49,840 nucleotides of DNA, from NCBI GenBank assembly GCA_028291365.1, contig JAQGIE010000218.1, positions 1-49,840 of the forward strand. The letters run 5' to 3'. Under the pieces are notes generated by a model. The model was not told the DNA's origin and did no database searches. It saw only the letters and a program-made list of their open reading frames with translations. The number at the start of each line of letters is the position of its first letter. The first letter of the stretch is position 1. The position numbers were made by a program, and so were the translations under genes. Of this stretch, positions 8,118-16,533 are shown one piece after another. The stretch is from Rhodospirillales bacterium. GTDB lineage: Bacteria > Pseudomonadota > Alphaproteobacteria > BOG-932 > Roseiterribacteraceae.

Positions 8118-9203
8118 CTAGCCGCGCGAAAGCCCCGCCAGGGCCTGCCGCACGAGCAGGCGCGATTGGCCCAGCACCATGCCCTTCCAGCGCTCGTCTT
8201 CGGCGAAAAAACAGTCCTTGAGGCCGGTCTTGATGCGCCGTCCCATCGGCGACTCGGGATCGCCGCCGGACTCGTGCAGCCAGGCATCGGCGCGAACCGC
8301 GTCGAGCATCGCCTTCAAGGGCCCGACGCCGAACTCCAGGGCCATCGAGGTCACCTTGGCCCGCGGCAGCAGGCGCGCAGCGCCGGTGAGGCTGTCGCCG
8401 AGGACGCGCGCCGACGACGAATCCACACTGCCTGGCGCCGCCCCGCCGAGCCCGAACCAGAGGCCGGCGCGCACCGCGCCGGGATCGTCCGGCGCGTGCG
8501 GCACGATGCGTTCGCAATGGCCGTACGGTCCAAGCCCGGTATGGATGTCGAGCAGCGCGACGCTGCACGCATGCGACATCTGTTCGGCCAAGATCGAAGT
8601 GAGCGTCCGTCGCGACCAGCTCGGCGCGTAGCCGCCGAAGAAGACGCCGCGCGGATCCGACCATTGCCCGGCCGAGATCGCCGCCTGCAACGCGGCTTCG
8701 CCGTGCATGGCCGCATAGGCGCGCAGCTTCGCGGAACAAGCGGCCCACATCGTTTCGTCGCCCTCGCCGGCCGGGCATATCGCGTCGCGCAACGAGTCGT
8801 AGGCCGGGTTCGGCGGCAGCGGCGCGGCGAACTCGACCCAGTTTCGGTTGACGTCGATATTGTTCTCGTCGACCCGCCGGCACCAGGCGAAGCCGAACGG
8901 ATTGATCGCATGCACCAGCAGCATCGCCACATTGTCCGGCAGGCGTTGCGTCTCGCTGTCAGCGAGGAGCGCGACCTGCACGCCCGAACCGCAAAAACCC
9001 TCGACGCCGTGCGTGCCTGCGATCAGGACCAGCACGGCCTCGGCATCGGCCGGACCGAGCCAGGCGGTGTCGGTGGTGAGCGTGTCGCCGGCCGGGCTTT
9101 GGCGTGGATGCAGATACGACCGCATGGTCGCGCCCGCTTTTTGCGCCGAGCCGAGAAATTTGCGCCGCGCCTCGGCGTAGCTTGGTGCGAAACAATCATT
9201 CAT
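8118..9203 (-). CDS. DUF2817 family M14-like metallopeptidase
   Basis: 361 residues from the preferred ATG at 9203 (an in-frame ATG at 9218 touches the upstream terminator). The protein has the carboxypeptidase-like zinc pattern of DUF2817: GTHGVEGF with His65 and Glu68, NIDVNRNW near 115-122, DIHTGLG, and an ALEFGV segment that may supply the general base. The family is predicted to hydrolyse peptides or amides, and the substrate is unknown. It is first in line before mobB, separated by 22 bp, but a hairpin terminator lies just upstream, so it likely has its own promoter in or near the terminator region. A link to cofactor synthesis is only by position. Confidence 0.85.
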   Translation of the reverse strand: MNDCFAPSYAEARRKFLGSAQKAGATMRSYLHPRQSPAGDTLTTDTAWLGPADAEAVLVLIAGTHGVEGFCGSGVQVALLADSETQRLPDNVAMLLVHAINPFGFAWCRRVDENNIDVNRNWVEFAAPLPPNPAYDSLRDAICPAGEGDETMWAACSAKLRAYAAMHGEAALQAAISAGQWSDPRGVFFGGYAPSWSRRTLTSILAEQMSHACSVALLDIHTGLGPYGHCERIVPHAPDDPGAVRAGLWFGLGGAAPGSVDSSSARVLGDSLTGAARLLPRAKVTSMALEFGVGPLKAMLDAVRADAWLHESGGDPESPMGRRIKTGLKDCFFAEDERWKGMVLGQSRLLVRQALAGLSRG

Positions 9204-9221
9204 TCGGTGCGTCCGCATGAA

Positions 9222-9250
9222 AACCCCGGCGCAACGGTTGCGCCGGGGTT
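9222..9250 (-). terminator. Rho-independent terminator of the TonB receptor gene
   Basis: A near-perfect inverted repeat (AACCCCGGCGCAAC against GTTGCGCCGGGGTT) lies 30 bp past the receptor stop. In the minus direction the stem is followed by TTTT, as expected for an intrinsic terminator. It separates the receptor gene from the DUF2817-mob operon. Confidence 0.75.
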
Positions 9251-9279
9251 CGTCGTATCGTGATGACCAATCGTGATGA

Positions 9280-11403
9280 CTAGAAGCGATAGTCGAAACG
9301 CAGGCCGTAAGTCTGCGGCGCGCCCGGAAAACCGATCGTGCCGAAGAAGCCGCTGTTGGACAGAAGCACCTGCGAATATTTCTGGTCGGTGAGGTTGCGG
9401 GCCCAGGCCGTCGCCGTCCAGCTCCCGACGTTCGGCGTGAAGGTCAGCGACGCGTTCACCAGCCCGTATCCGGCTTGCGTTTCCTTCGGCGTGTCGAACG
9501 AAACGAAGTAGATCTTGGAGGTGTGGAAATAGTCGCCGCGAGCGGTGAACTGGCCCCACGGCGCGTCCCAGCTATAGGCCGCGCCGAGATTGAAGGTCAT
9601 CTTCGGCGAGCGCGGCAAGGTCAGGCCCTTGAGATCGAGCACGCCGAGCGACGGCCGTTCCGAATCGATCGTCTTGTACTGGTCGTATTTCGCGTCGAGC
9701 AGCGCGAGGTTGGCGTTGAGAATGAGCTGCGACGTGACCGCCGCTTCGGCGCTGAACTCGGCCCCTTTGATCGTCGCCGCCGCCGCGTTGGTGATGCGCG
9801 ACGGGAAACCCGGCACGCTCTCGATCACCTGCAGGTCGGTGTAGTCGTAATAGAACATCGCGGCGTTGAGGCGCAGCCTGCGATTCATCAGATCGCTCTT
9901 GATGCCGGCTTCGTAAGCCCAGACCTGCTCGGGACGAAACGCCGGATTGGTCGTCGAGGTGGCGTTGTAGCCGCCGCTCTTGAAGCCTTTGGTCGCCGAC
10001 GCATAGGCCATCACGTTGGGCGCGAACGTGTAGTCGATCGCGAATTTCGGCGTGAAGGCGTAGAAATTCGCCTTGTCCTTGAACGTGGTGGCGGCGGTGT
10101 TGACCGTGCTGCGCACGTCGACGGTCCGTTCTTCAGCGCTGTAGCGCGCACCGGCCGTCAGGCGAATCTGGTCGGTGAGCTTGAAATAAGCCTGACCGAA
10201 AGCCGCGTAGGCATCGGTCGCGGCGCGGCCCTGCGGCACGATCGTCAGGTTGGCGTACCAGTATTTATAGAGATTATTCGCGCTGGCTTTTTCGCCCAGA
10301 TAGAACGCGCCGATCGTCCAATAGAAGCGATTGGCATCCGACTGTTCGAGGCGGACCTCCTGCGTCGTGGTGCGCGACGTTTCGGTCTGGTTGAGATTGT
10401 CGGCGTAGTGATAGCCGGTCTGATCGAGATCGAGCGCGTAGGCGAACGAGCTGTGCCGGTGCGCGGTGATCGACGTCGCGGTCAGATCGCCGATCTGCCA
10501 CTTGGCCGTCATCGACACGCTGTCGGCTTCGTTTTCGCCCCGCAGCGGGCCGTCGGCGTCGACCTTGCCGTTGCCCGACAGAATCGGCCGGTTATAGGGC
10601 GGCAAGTTCGCCGGCCCCGGATAGAAGGTGAAGGCGGCCAGGCCGCGAGTGTCTTTCTCGCGCCGCCAGCTGCCCGCGAAGCGCAGGCTGAACGTGTCGG
10701 TTGCCAGCACATCGACGATGCCGCGCGCCTGCGTCACGCCGAGCGAATCGATCCGGCGATCGTCGACCAGGTTGGGATAGAAGCCGTCACGCGTTTCGCG
10801 GCCGACCGCGACGCGCGCCAAAACCTTGTCGGCGACGATCGGGCCGCTGAGGACGAACGAGCCGTTCAGCGCATCGTAATTGCCGATCTCGACCGACGCC
10901 TTGCCGGTCCATTCGCGGGTCGGCGAGTTCGAGATGATGTTGATGGCGCCGCCGGTGGCATTGCGGCCGTACAGCGTGCCTTGCGGTCCCTTGAGGACTT
11001 CGACCCGTTCGACGTCAAGGAAGTTTGCGATCTGGCTCGCCGGGCGGGTGACATAGACGCCGTCGATATTGACCGCCACCGACGGATCCGAGGCGACGTT
11101 GAGCTGGTTGCTGCCGATGCCGCGGATATAGGGCTGGGCGTAGGCGGCATTGGTCGAGAACTGAAGGCCGGGCGTGAACTGCGCCAGATCGACCGTCGTC
11201 AGGATGCCGCGGGCCTGCAGGCCGGCGCCTGAAAAGGCGGTGATCGAGATCGGCACGGCCTGGAGGTTCTCGCCGCGCTTCTCGGCCGTGACGGTGATCT
11301 CTTCGAGCGCCTCGGCGGCGATCGCCGCCCCCGGCAGGATCAGCCCCAGAACGGCCAGGCACGATCCCAGACGTCGCCTCTTTCCCTGAATCCCAAGTGC
11401 CAT
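9280..11403 (-). CDS. TonB-dependent outer membrane receptor
   Basis: 707 residues. A cleavable signal peptide ends near AIAAEA (about residue 30), followed by a TonB-box-like EITVTAEKR. The plug domain (about 35-155) has IRGIGSNQ and VEVLKGPQGTLYGRNATGGAINI, and the rest is a beta-barrel ending in the aromatic outer-membrane signature YRF. It imports a substrate that cannot be named from sequence. It resembles the broad CirA/Fiu-like receptors with the TLYGRNATGGAIN motif that are numerous in sphingomonads and caulobacters. An AAGGAGG box lies six bases before the ATG. A sigma70-like promoter with an embedded palindromic operator precedes it. The divergent neighbour is an XRE-cupin regulator, which probably controls it. 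Confidence 0.93.
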   Translation of the reverse strand: MALGIQGKRRRLGSCLAVLGLILPGAAIAAEALEEITVTAEKRGENLQAVPISITAFSGAGLQARGILTTVDLAQFTPGLQFSTNAAYAQPYIRGIGSNQLNVASDPSVAVNIDGVYVTRPASQIANFLDVERVEVLKGPQGTLYGRNATGGAINIISNSPTREWTGKASVEIGNYDALNGSFVLSGPIVADKVLARVAVGRETRDGFYPNLVDDRRIDSLGVTQARGIVDVLATDTFSLRFAGSWRREKDTRGLAAFTFYPGPANLPPYNRPILSGNGKVDADGPLRGENEADSVSMTAKWQIGDLTATSITAHRHSSFAYALDLDQTGYHYADNLNQTETSRTTTQEVRLEQSDANRFYWTIGAFYLGEKASANNLYKYWYANLTIVPQGRAATDAYAAFGQAYFKLTDQIRLTAGARYSAEERTVDVRSTVNTAATTFKDKANFYAFTPKFAIDYTFAPNVMAYASATKGFKSGGYNATSTTNPAFRPEQVWAYEAGIKSDLMNRRLRLNAAMFYYDYTDLQVIESVPGFPSRITNAAAATIKGAEFSAEAAVTSQLILNANLALLDAKYDQYKTIDSERPSLGVLDLKGLTLPRSPKMTFNLGAAYSWDAPWGQFTARGDYFHTSKIYFVSFDTPKETQAGYGLVNASLTFTPNVGSWTATAWARNLTDQKYSQVLLSNSGFFGTIGFPGAPQTYGLRFDYRF

Positions 11404-11441
11404 AAGCCCCCTCCTTTGTTTTTTTGGTCCGGCGCCAGTTC

Positions 11442-11470
11442 ATCAAACAAGTTTGATATGCTTTCGTCAA
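11442..11470 (-). promoter_or_regulatory. Promoter of the TonB receptor gene with overlapping palindromic operator
   Basis: On the minus strand TTGACG (11470-11465), a 17-base spacer and TTTGAT (11447-11442) form a plausible sigma70 promoter. The palindrome ATCAAAC-AA-GTTTGAT (11442-11457) covers the -10 element, so a bound protein would block transcription. A closely matching palindrome is found at 13897-13910. Confidence 0.6.
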
Positions 11471-11594
11471 CCACTAGGGGCGCTGCCGATCACGCTATAA
11501 AACAGAGGCAGATATGGTGTAGGTGCAACAGCTCGAAATACGGCATTGCCGGACCGTGGCCGCTCGGTATCAGTGGCGTTTCGGGGAGGTCGAT

Positions 11595-12224
11595 TTGAAA
11601 AAGAAAAAGGCGGCACCGCCAAAGCGGACCCAGAAGCAGCATGACGAGATCGCGTCGAACCAGACGCTGTCGATCGCCTTCGCGTTGCGCGCGCGCCGAC
11701 GCAAGCTCGGCCTGACCCTGCGCGAGCTGGCGGAACAGTCGGGCCTTTCGGCGCCGTTCATCTCGCAGGCCGAACGAGGCCTGACGACGCCGTCGATCAT
11801 TTCGTTGATGCATCTGGCGCGCGCGCTGGAGGTCGAGCTCGGCTATTTCATCGACGTGCCCAAAGGCGGCCGCACGGTGCGTCGCGCCAACGATCCCGAA
11901 ATCATCGATCTCGGTCGCGTGAAGCACGTGCTGCTGAGCGGCGACCTCGACGATCCGAAAATGGAAGCGCTGGTCATCCAGCTCGAACCCGGCGTCGTCT
12001 CACCGACAGTGCGGCGCGAAGGCGAAGGCCTGTTCTACATGCTGGAAGGAACCGTGAAGTTCGAGATCGAAGACGACACGTACGTCCTGTCGGCCGGCGA
12101 CAGCGCGCATTTCGACCAGCGGCTGCGCTATAAGATGTTCAACGAAGGCAACAAGATCTCGCGCGTCCTGTGGGTCGGCACGCCGCCGCTGTTCGAACAC
12201 GCGACGAAAAAGAAAGACGACTAG
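11595..12224 (+). CDS. XRE-family regulator with C-terminal cupin domain
   Basis: 209 residues from a TTG start at 11595, preferred because GGGGAGG lies five bases before it. A GTG at 11523 would add 24 residues but has no such site. A Lys-rich N-terminus is followed by a helix-turn-helix (LRARRRKLGLTLRELAEQSG, then LSAPFISQAERG) and a cupin sensor domain over the last 90 residues (FYMLEGTVKFEIEDD, LSAGDSAHFD). Proteins of this layout commonly regulate small-molecule uptake or catabolism and bind palindromes. It diverges from the TonB receptor gene with a TCAAAC palindrome between them. It converges on the cyclophilin gene, sharing a CTAG in which both TAG stops overlap. It is the likely regulator of this module, by inference. 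Confidence 0.9.
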   Translation: MKKKKAAPPKRTQKQHDEIASNQTLSIAFALRARRRKLGLTLRELAEQSGLSAPFISQAERGLTTPSIISLMHLARALEVELGYFIDVPKGGRTVRRANDPEIIDLGRVKHVLLSGDLDDPKMEALVIQLEPGVVSPTVRREGEGLFYMLEGTVKFEIEDDTYVLSAGDSAHFDQRLRYKMFNEGNKISRVLWVGTPPLFEHATKKKDD

Positions 12225-12817
12225 GCGCGCGCGACGCCGCGCAGTGGAATCGGCCGCCGAAGCATGTGGTCCGATTCGGCGCGAGCATAGAGCGCGTCGA
12301 CCACCTGACCGCCGACCACCACCTCGCCGAAGGCGGCGAAGCCCGCGCCGTCTGGATTGCGGTGACCGCCGAAATCGAGTTCGGGCTGGTCGCCGACGCA
12401 GATGAAGAATTCCGACGCCGCCGTACCCGGTTCGAGCCGTGCCATCGAGACGGTGCCGTGACGATGGCGTAGCCCCGTCATCGCCGTCGTTTCATGCGCG
12501 ATCGGCGGCAGCGGCGGCGGCTTCTGGCCGAGATTCATGCCCCACTGCACGAGCGAGACTTTGACCGCAGGCTCGGGATGCTGATTGTCCGGCGTCACGA
12601 TGCGATAGACCGAGCCGTCGTCGAGATAATGCGCGTCGACATAGGCGAGAAAATTCGCCGTCGTGACCGGTGCTTTGCGCGGAAAGACGGCGATCAGCAA
12701 CGCGCCCAGCTCGGTGTCGACGCGAACCAGGACGCGCTGCGCCGCCGCGGCGAAGGCCGGCGAACCGGAGGCGAGCAACAGGGCCGGCATGCCGAGCAGC
12801 ATGTCGCGCCGGCGCAT
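12221..12817 (-). CDS. Exported cyclophilin-type peptidyl-prolyl isomerase
   Basis: 198 residues from the ATG at 12817. The frame stays open to 12856, overlapping the aminopeptidase stop. An N-terminal MRRRDMLLGMPALLLASGSPAFA is a signal peptide with a twin-arginine flavour. The rest is a cyclophilin core (VTTANFLAYVDAHYLDDGSVYRI, GTVSMAR, SEFFICVGDQPELDFGG, GFAAFGEVVVG), although the usual F-H-R-V reads Y-R-I, so isomerase activity may be reduced. It is transcribed after the prolyl aminopeptidase, suggesting a shared role in handling proline-containing peptides in the envelope. That functional link is inference. Confidence 0.87.
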   Translation of the reverse strand: MRRRDMLLGMPALLLASGSPAFAAAAQRVLVRVDTELGALLIAVFPRKAPVTTANFLAYVDAHYLDDGSVYRIVTPDNQHPEPAVKVSLVQWGMNLGQKPPPLPPIAHETTAMTGLRHRHGTVSMARLEPGTAASEFFICVGDQPELDFGGHRNPDGAGFAAFGEVVVGGQVVDALYARAESDHMLRRPIPLRGVARA

Positions 12818-12845
12818 CGAACACCAGCCGCGTCGATCGGTCTTC

Positions 12846-13838
12846 TCAGCGGGCAAGCTTCACCTTCAAGGCTTCGTGCGCGTCGAACACGGCGCGGGCG
12901 AGCGGCGGGTCGAGTTCGTCATGCGCCCCTTCGGCGATGATGCGCACGGTCGACCCTGGCCATGCCTTGTGCAGCGTCCAGGCCGCTTCGGTCGGCGTCG
13001 TGACGTCGTACCTGCCCTGCACGATGGCGCAGGGCAGATGAACCAGCTTCTGCAGCCCCTGCATCAATTGGTTCTCGCGAAGGAAGAAGCCGTTCAGCGT
13101 GTAATGCGCGAAGAGGCGCGACAGCGGCACCGCGATTTCGGGCTTCGAGGCGTCCTCGACCGTCGCCGCGTTGGGACGGATATGCACGGTCCGCCCCGAG
13201 AACTCTTTCAGCGCGCGCGCCGCAGGCTCGTAGATGCGCGGATCGGTATCGACGAGCCGGCCGCAATAAGCCGACATTGGATCGTGGCGCTCGGCTTCGG
13301 GAAGAAAGGCGAGCAGGTCGTCATAGGCTTCGGGAAACAGCATGCGCGTGCCGTTCCACCACCAGGCGATGTCGCTGACGCGCCCGAGAATGACGCCGCG
13401 CAGGCGAAAACCGAGACAGCGTTCGGGATGCGCCTCGCCATAGGCAAGCGCGAGACAACTGCCCCAGCTGCCGCCGGCGACGAGCCAGCGTTCGACACCG
13501 AGATGCAGGCGCAGCCGTTCGATGTCGTCGACCAAGGTCCAGGTCGTGTTGGCATGAATGCTCGCCAGCGGCCGCGACTTGCCGCAGCCGCGCTGGTGCA
13601 TCAGCACGATGCGATAGAACGCCGGGTCGAAGAACCGGCGATGCACCGGCCGCGCCGCCAGACCGGGTCCGCCATGGAGATAGATGACCGGTATGCCGGC
13701 CGGGTTGCCGCTCGCCTCCCACCAGATTTCGTGACCGTCGCCGACCGGCAGAAGGCCGCACGAATCGGGCTCGCTGGCCGGATACAGAAAGCTCAACTCG
13801 TCGGTGTCCCGCCCGATCGCCGCTGGAGAAGACTGCAT
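12846..13838 (-). CDS. pip: Prolyl aminopeptidase (S33 alpha/beta hydrolase)
   Basis: 330 residues from the ATG at 13838, which has an AAAGGAC box eight to nine bases upstream. An in-frame ATG at 13904 lies inside the operator palindrome and is less likely. The enzyme releases N-terminal proline from peptides. Visible motifs are the oxyanion loop YLHGGPG, VLMHQRGCGKSRP, the nucleophile elbow GGSWGS, the acid in GRYDVTTP and a terminal His in EGAHDELDPP. Length fits proline iminopeptidase. It is followed by the cyclophilin gene and diverges from the MFS transporter gene with a TCAAAC palindrome between, which places it in the same putative regulon as the TonB receptor. It probably trims an imported peptide-like substrate. 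Confidence 0.88.
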   Translation of the reverse strand: MQSSPAAIGRDTDELSFLYPASEPDSCGLLPVGDGHEIWWEASGNPAGIPVIYLHGGPGLAARPVHRRFFDPAFYRIVLMHQRGCGKSRPLASIHANTTWTLVDDIERLRLHLGVERWLVAGGSWGSCLALAYGEAHPERCLGFRLRGVILGRVSDIAWWWNGTRMLFPEAYDDLLAFLPEAERHDPMSAYCGRLVDTDPRIYEPAARALKEFSGRTVHIRPNAATVEDASKPEIAVPLSRLFAHYTLNGFFLRENQLMQGLQKLVHLPCAIVQGRYDVTTPTEAAWTLHKAWPGSTVRIIAEGAHDELDPPLARAVFDAHEALKVKLAR

Positions 13839-13896
13839 GCCCGGCTGTCCTTTTCGACCTGTATCGGGACGCAATCTAGCGATCTGTAGCAGTTCG

Positions 13897-13910
13897 TCAA
13901 ACATGTTTGA
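13897..13910. promoter_or_regulatory. Second TCAAAC palindromic operator
   Basis: TCAAACATGTTTGA is a perfect 14-bp palindrome between the divergent prolyl aminopeptidase and MFS genes. It matches the palindrome at 11443-11456 except for the central two bases. A further half-site TGTTTGA lies at 13922-13928. On the minus strand TTGACG in the operator, 16 bases, then TAGATT could serve as a promoter for the aminopeptidase gene. The XRE-cupin protein is the obvious candidate ligand, but this is inference. Confidence 0.6.
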
Positions 13911-13969
13911 TCGTTGACTTGTGTTTGACGGGCAAGCGATGGTGCGGCGTCCGTCTCGCGAGGAAAGCC

Positions 13970-15256
13970 ATGCGTGTTGTCCCCTCGACCCAGGCCGGCC
14001 CGGCCGGCCGCACGCAGCCGACGGCCCGCGCGACGCCGCGCGCCTGGTACGTGCTGGGCGTCCTCACCGTCGTCATGGCGATCTCCTATGCCGATCGCTT
14101 CGCGCTCGCGATCCTGCTCATCCCGATCAAGGAAGAGCTGCATCTGTCCGACACCGAGATCGGGCTGCTGACCGGACTCGCCTTCTCGCTCTTCTATGCG
14201 ATGTGCAGCCTGCCGATCGCGCGGCTCGCCGACCGCGGCTCGCGCAAGGCGATCCTGATCGTGGCGCTCGCCGCGTGGAGCGTGATGACGGGCATGACCG
14301 GCGCGGTGACCAATGTCTGGCACCTGTTCGTCGCGCGCTTCGGCGTCGGCGCCGGCGAGGCCGGTTCGGTGCCGGCGTCCTATTCGATCATCGGCGATCT
14401 GTTTCCGCCCGACCGGCGCACCACCGCGCTCGCCATTTTCACCGCCGGCGGACCGCTCGGCATGCTGATCGCGTTCGCGGTCGGCGGCTGGCTCGGCCAG
14501 GTCGTCGGCTGGCGCATGGCGTTTTTCGTCCTTGCCGTGCCTGGCATCGTCGTCGCGATCTTGATCGCAACGACGATCAAGGAGCCGGCGCGCGCCGTCG
14601 CCGCGGATCGCAGCGTCGAGCCGGTCTCGCTGGTGCTGCGCCGGACCATCGCCAACCGGCGGCTGTTTCACTATCTGCTCGGCTACAGCGTGTCGGTCCT
14701 GCTGCTGTACGGGCAGCTGCAATGGCTGCCCGCCTTCTTTCATCGCAGTTTTGGCGTCGAGGGTGCTGCGCTCGGCGTTTCGATCGCGATGACGCGCGGC
14801 GTCGGCACCATCGTCGGCCTCGTGCTCGGCGGCTGGCTTGCCGACCGCTTCGGCAAGCGCGACCCGCGCTGGCCCGATCGCATGATCTTCGGCGCCAACC
14901 TGGCGGGCCTGCTGCCGTCGATCGGCGTCGTCATCGCCGGGCAGCTCGATCTCGCGTATGCGCTATCGGTTGCGGCGGGTTTCTTCACCGCGCTCGCGAT
15001 CGGTCCATTGACCGCGGCGATCCAGGCCGAGGCGGCGCCGCGCGAGCGCGCCACGATCGGCGGCGTGATGCTGGTCATGTCATCGGTGATCGGCATCGGC
15101 GCCGGACCGCTGCTGGTCGGCGGGTGCAGCGACCTGCTGGCCGCTTCCGCCGGCGCGGACTCGCTGCGCTACGCGATGCTGATCGTGATCGCGCTGGGCG
15201 GGCCCTGGATGCTGGCGCATTTCGCAGTGGCGGCGCGGCGGCGCGCGATCGGGTAG
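13970..15256 (+). CDS. MFS transporter (Spinster-like)
   Basis: 428 residues from the ATG at 13970, which follows GAGGAAA by a few bases. Frames opening earlier would run through the operator. Twelve hydrophobic segments are apparent. The first loop carries YADRFALAI and the segment between helices 2 and 3 reads ADRGSRKAIL, the usual MFS motif. The second half repeats it as ADRFGKRDPRW. This pattern resembles the Spinster-like group of proton-coupled carriers. Its context, with a TonB receptor, prolyl aminopeptidase and XRE-cupin regulator under similar operators, suggests it moves the same small molecule or peptide across the inner membrane. Substrate unknown. Confidence 0.88.
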   Translation: MRVVPSTQAGPAGRTQPTARATPRAWYVLGVLTVVMAISYADRFALAILLIPIKEELHLSDTEIGLLTGLAFSLFYAMCSLPIARLADRGSRKAILIVALAAWSVMTGMTGAVTNVWHLFVARFGVGAGEAGSVPASYSIIGDLFPPDRRTTALAIFTAGGPLGMLIAFAVGGWLGQVVGWRMAFFVLAVPGIVVAILIATTIKEPARAVAADRSVEPVSLVLRRTIANRRLFHYLLGYSVSVLLLYGQLQWLPAFFHRSFGVEGAALGVSIAMTRGVGTIVGLVLGGWLADRFGKRDPRWPDRMIFGANLAGLLPSIGVVIAGQLDLAYALSVAAGFFTALAIGPLTAAIQAEAAPRERATIGGVMLVMSSVIGIGAGPLLVGGCSDLLAASAGADSLRYAMLIVIALGGPWMLAHFAVAARRRAIG

Positions 15257-15269
15257 AGCGCGATCCGAA

Positions 15270-15325
15270 CCCCGTATCAAGTACGGGGCAGGCTGCCGTA
15301 TCAAGTACGGGGCAGGCTTCGCCCG
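15270..15325. repeat. Dispersed hairpin repeat, partial tandem copy
   Basis: Two tandem copies of the inner hairpin CCGTATCAAGTACGGGG (15270-15288 and 15295-15312), each followed by CAGGCT, then a GAAAACGCGCC tail related to the outer arm of the element at 41-170. It begins 14 bp after the MFS stop codon and may serve as its 3'-end structure. Confidence 0.7.
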
Positions 15326-15381
15326 AAAACGCGCCGGCATCGTCTTTTTGCGGCAGCCGGCGTAGTTTTCGGCCGACTGCC

Positions 15382-16533
15382 ATGCCACTGCCGATCTATC
15401 TCGACCACCACGCCACCACGCCGACCGATCGCCGCGTGCTCGCTGCGATGCGCCCGTTCTTTGAAGATCGTTTCGGCAACCCGCATTCGGTCGAGCACGT
15501 CTATGGCTGGGAGGCCGAGCTCGCCGTCGCCATGGCGCGCGGCGAAATCGCCATGCTGATCGCGGCGGAGCCGGCCGAAATCATTTTCACCTCGGGCGCG
15601 ACCGAGGCCAACAATCTCGCCATTCTCGGCGCGGTGCGTGCGGCGCCGGCGTCGCGCCGCCATTTGATCATCAGTGCCGTCGAGCATCCCTGCGTGCGCG
15701 AAGCCGCCGAACTGGCGACGCGTGAAGGCGCGCGCGTCACGACCTTGCCGGTGGACCGGACGGGGCGCGTCGAGCCGGACGCACTGCGCGCTGCGCTCGC
15801 CGACGACACGTTGCTGGTGTCGGTGATGGCCGCCAATCACGAGATCGGCACCATCCAGCCGCTCGCCGAACTGGGCGCGATCACGCGGGCGCATGGCGCG
15901 CTGTTCCATGTCGACGCGGCGCAGGCGCTGTCGACGCAGGCGATCGACGTGAACCAGATCCAGGCGGATCTGATGTCGCTGTCGGCGCACAAGATCTACG
16001 GTCCCAAAGGCGTCGGTGCGCTGTGGCGCCGCCGCGACGTCAAGCTCGTGCCGCTCTTCGGCGGCGGCGGACAGGAGCAAGGTTTGCGCCCGGGCACGTT
16101 GCCGGTGCCCTTGATCATCGGTTTCGCCACCGCCGCGACGATCGCACGCGAAGAACGAACCGAAGACGCGCAGCGTCTCGCCGGGCTGCGCGAACACTTG
16201 CTGCGCGCGTTGCAGAACGCCGCGCCCGATCTGCGCGTGCATGGCGGGATCGAACATCGCCTGCCGCACAATCTGAATTTCGCTTTTCCGGGCGTCGCGG
16301 CGCAGGACCTGCTGTGGCAGGTGCGCGAGCAGATCTCGCTGTCGTCAGGCTCGGCCTGCAGCAGCGCCACGGTCGAACCGTCGCGCGTGCTGCTGGCGTT
16401 GGGGCTGGACGAGACGCAGGCGCTTGAGGCGCTGCGCATCGGGCTCGGCCGCTTCACCTCCGAAGCCGACATCGACGCCGCGGCCGACGCGCTGCTTCAG
16501 GCGCATTCAGCGATCCGGTCGGCGCGCGCATAG
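15382..16533 (+). CDS. Cysteine desulfurase (IscS/NifS-like)
   Basis: 383-residue PLP enzyme that releases sulfur from cysteine as an enzyme persulfide. It starts MPLPIYLDHHATTPTDRRV, typical of the family. It has TSGATEANNLAI, the PLP-binding Lys in SLSAHKIYGPKG, and the persulfide-forming Cys in LSSGSACSSATVEPS. The long reading frame opening at 13921 is chance open frame across the MFS gene; the ATG at 15382 is the right start. It is not in an isc or suf cluster. Its 3' end overlaps fdhD by 37 bp in convergent orientation and the Mo-cofactor genes follow, so it likely feeds FdhD and the molybdopterin-synthase sulfur relay. Confidence 0.92.
   Translation: MPLPIYLDHHATTPTDRRVLAAMRPFFEDRFGNPHSVEHVYGWEAELAVAMARGEIAMLIAAEPAEIIFTSGATEANNLAILGAVRAAPASRRHLIISAVEHPCVREAAELATREGARVTTLPVDRTGRVEPDALRAALADDTLLVSVMAANHEIGTIQPLAELGAITRAHGALFHVDAAQALSTQAIDVNQIQADLMSLSAHKIYGPKGVGALWRRRDVKLVPLFGGGGQEQGLRPGTLPVPLIIGFATAATIAREERTEDAQRLAGLREHLLRALQNAAPDLRVHGGIEHRLPHNLNFAFPGVAAQDLLWQVREQISLSSGSACSSATVEPSRVLLALGLDETQALEALRIGLGRFTSEADIDAAADALLQAHSAIRSARA

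Noticed and set aside
13921-16533. An 870-codon plus-strand frame ending with the cysteine desulfurase
   Set aside because: The first 487 codons are an out-of-frame reading of the MFS gene; the desulfurase family begins at the ATG at 15382.
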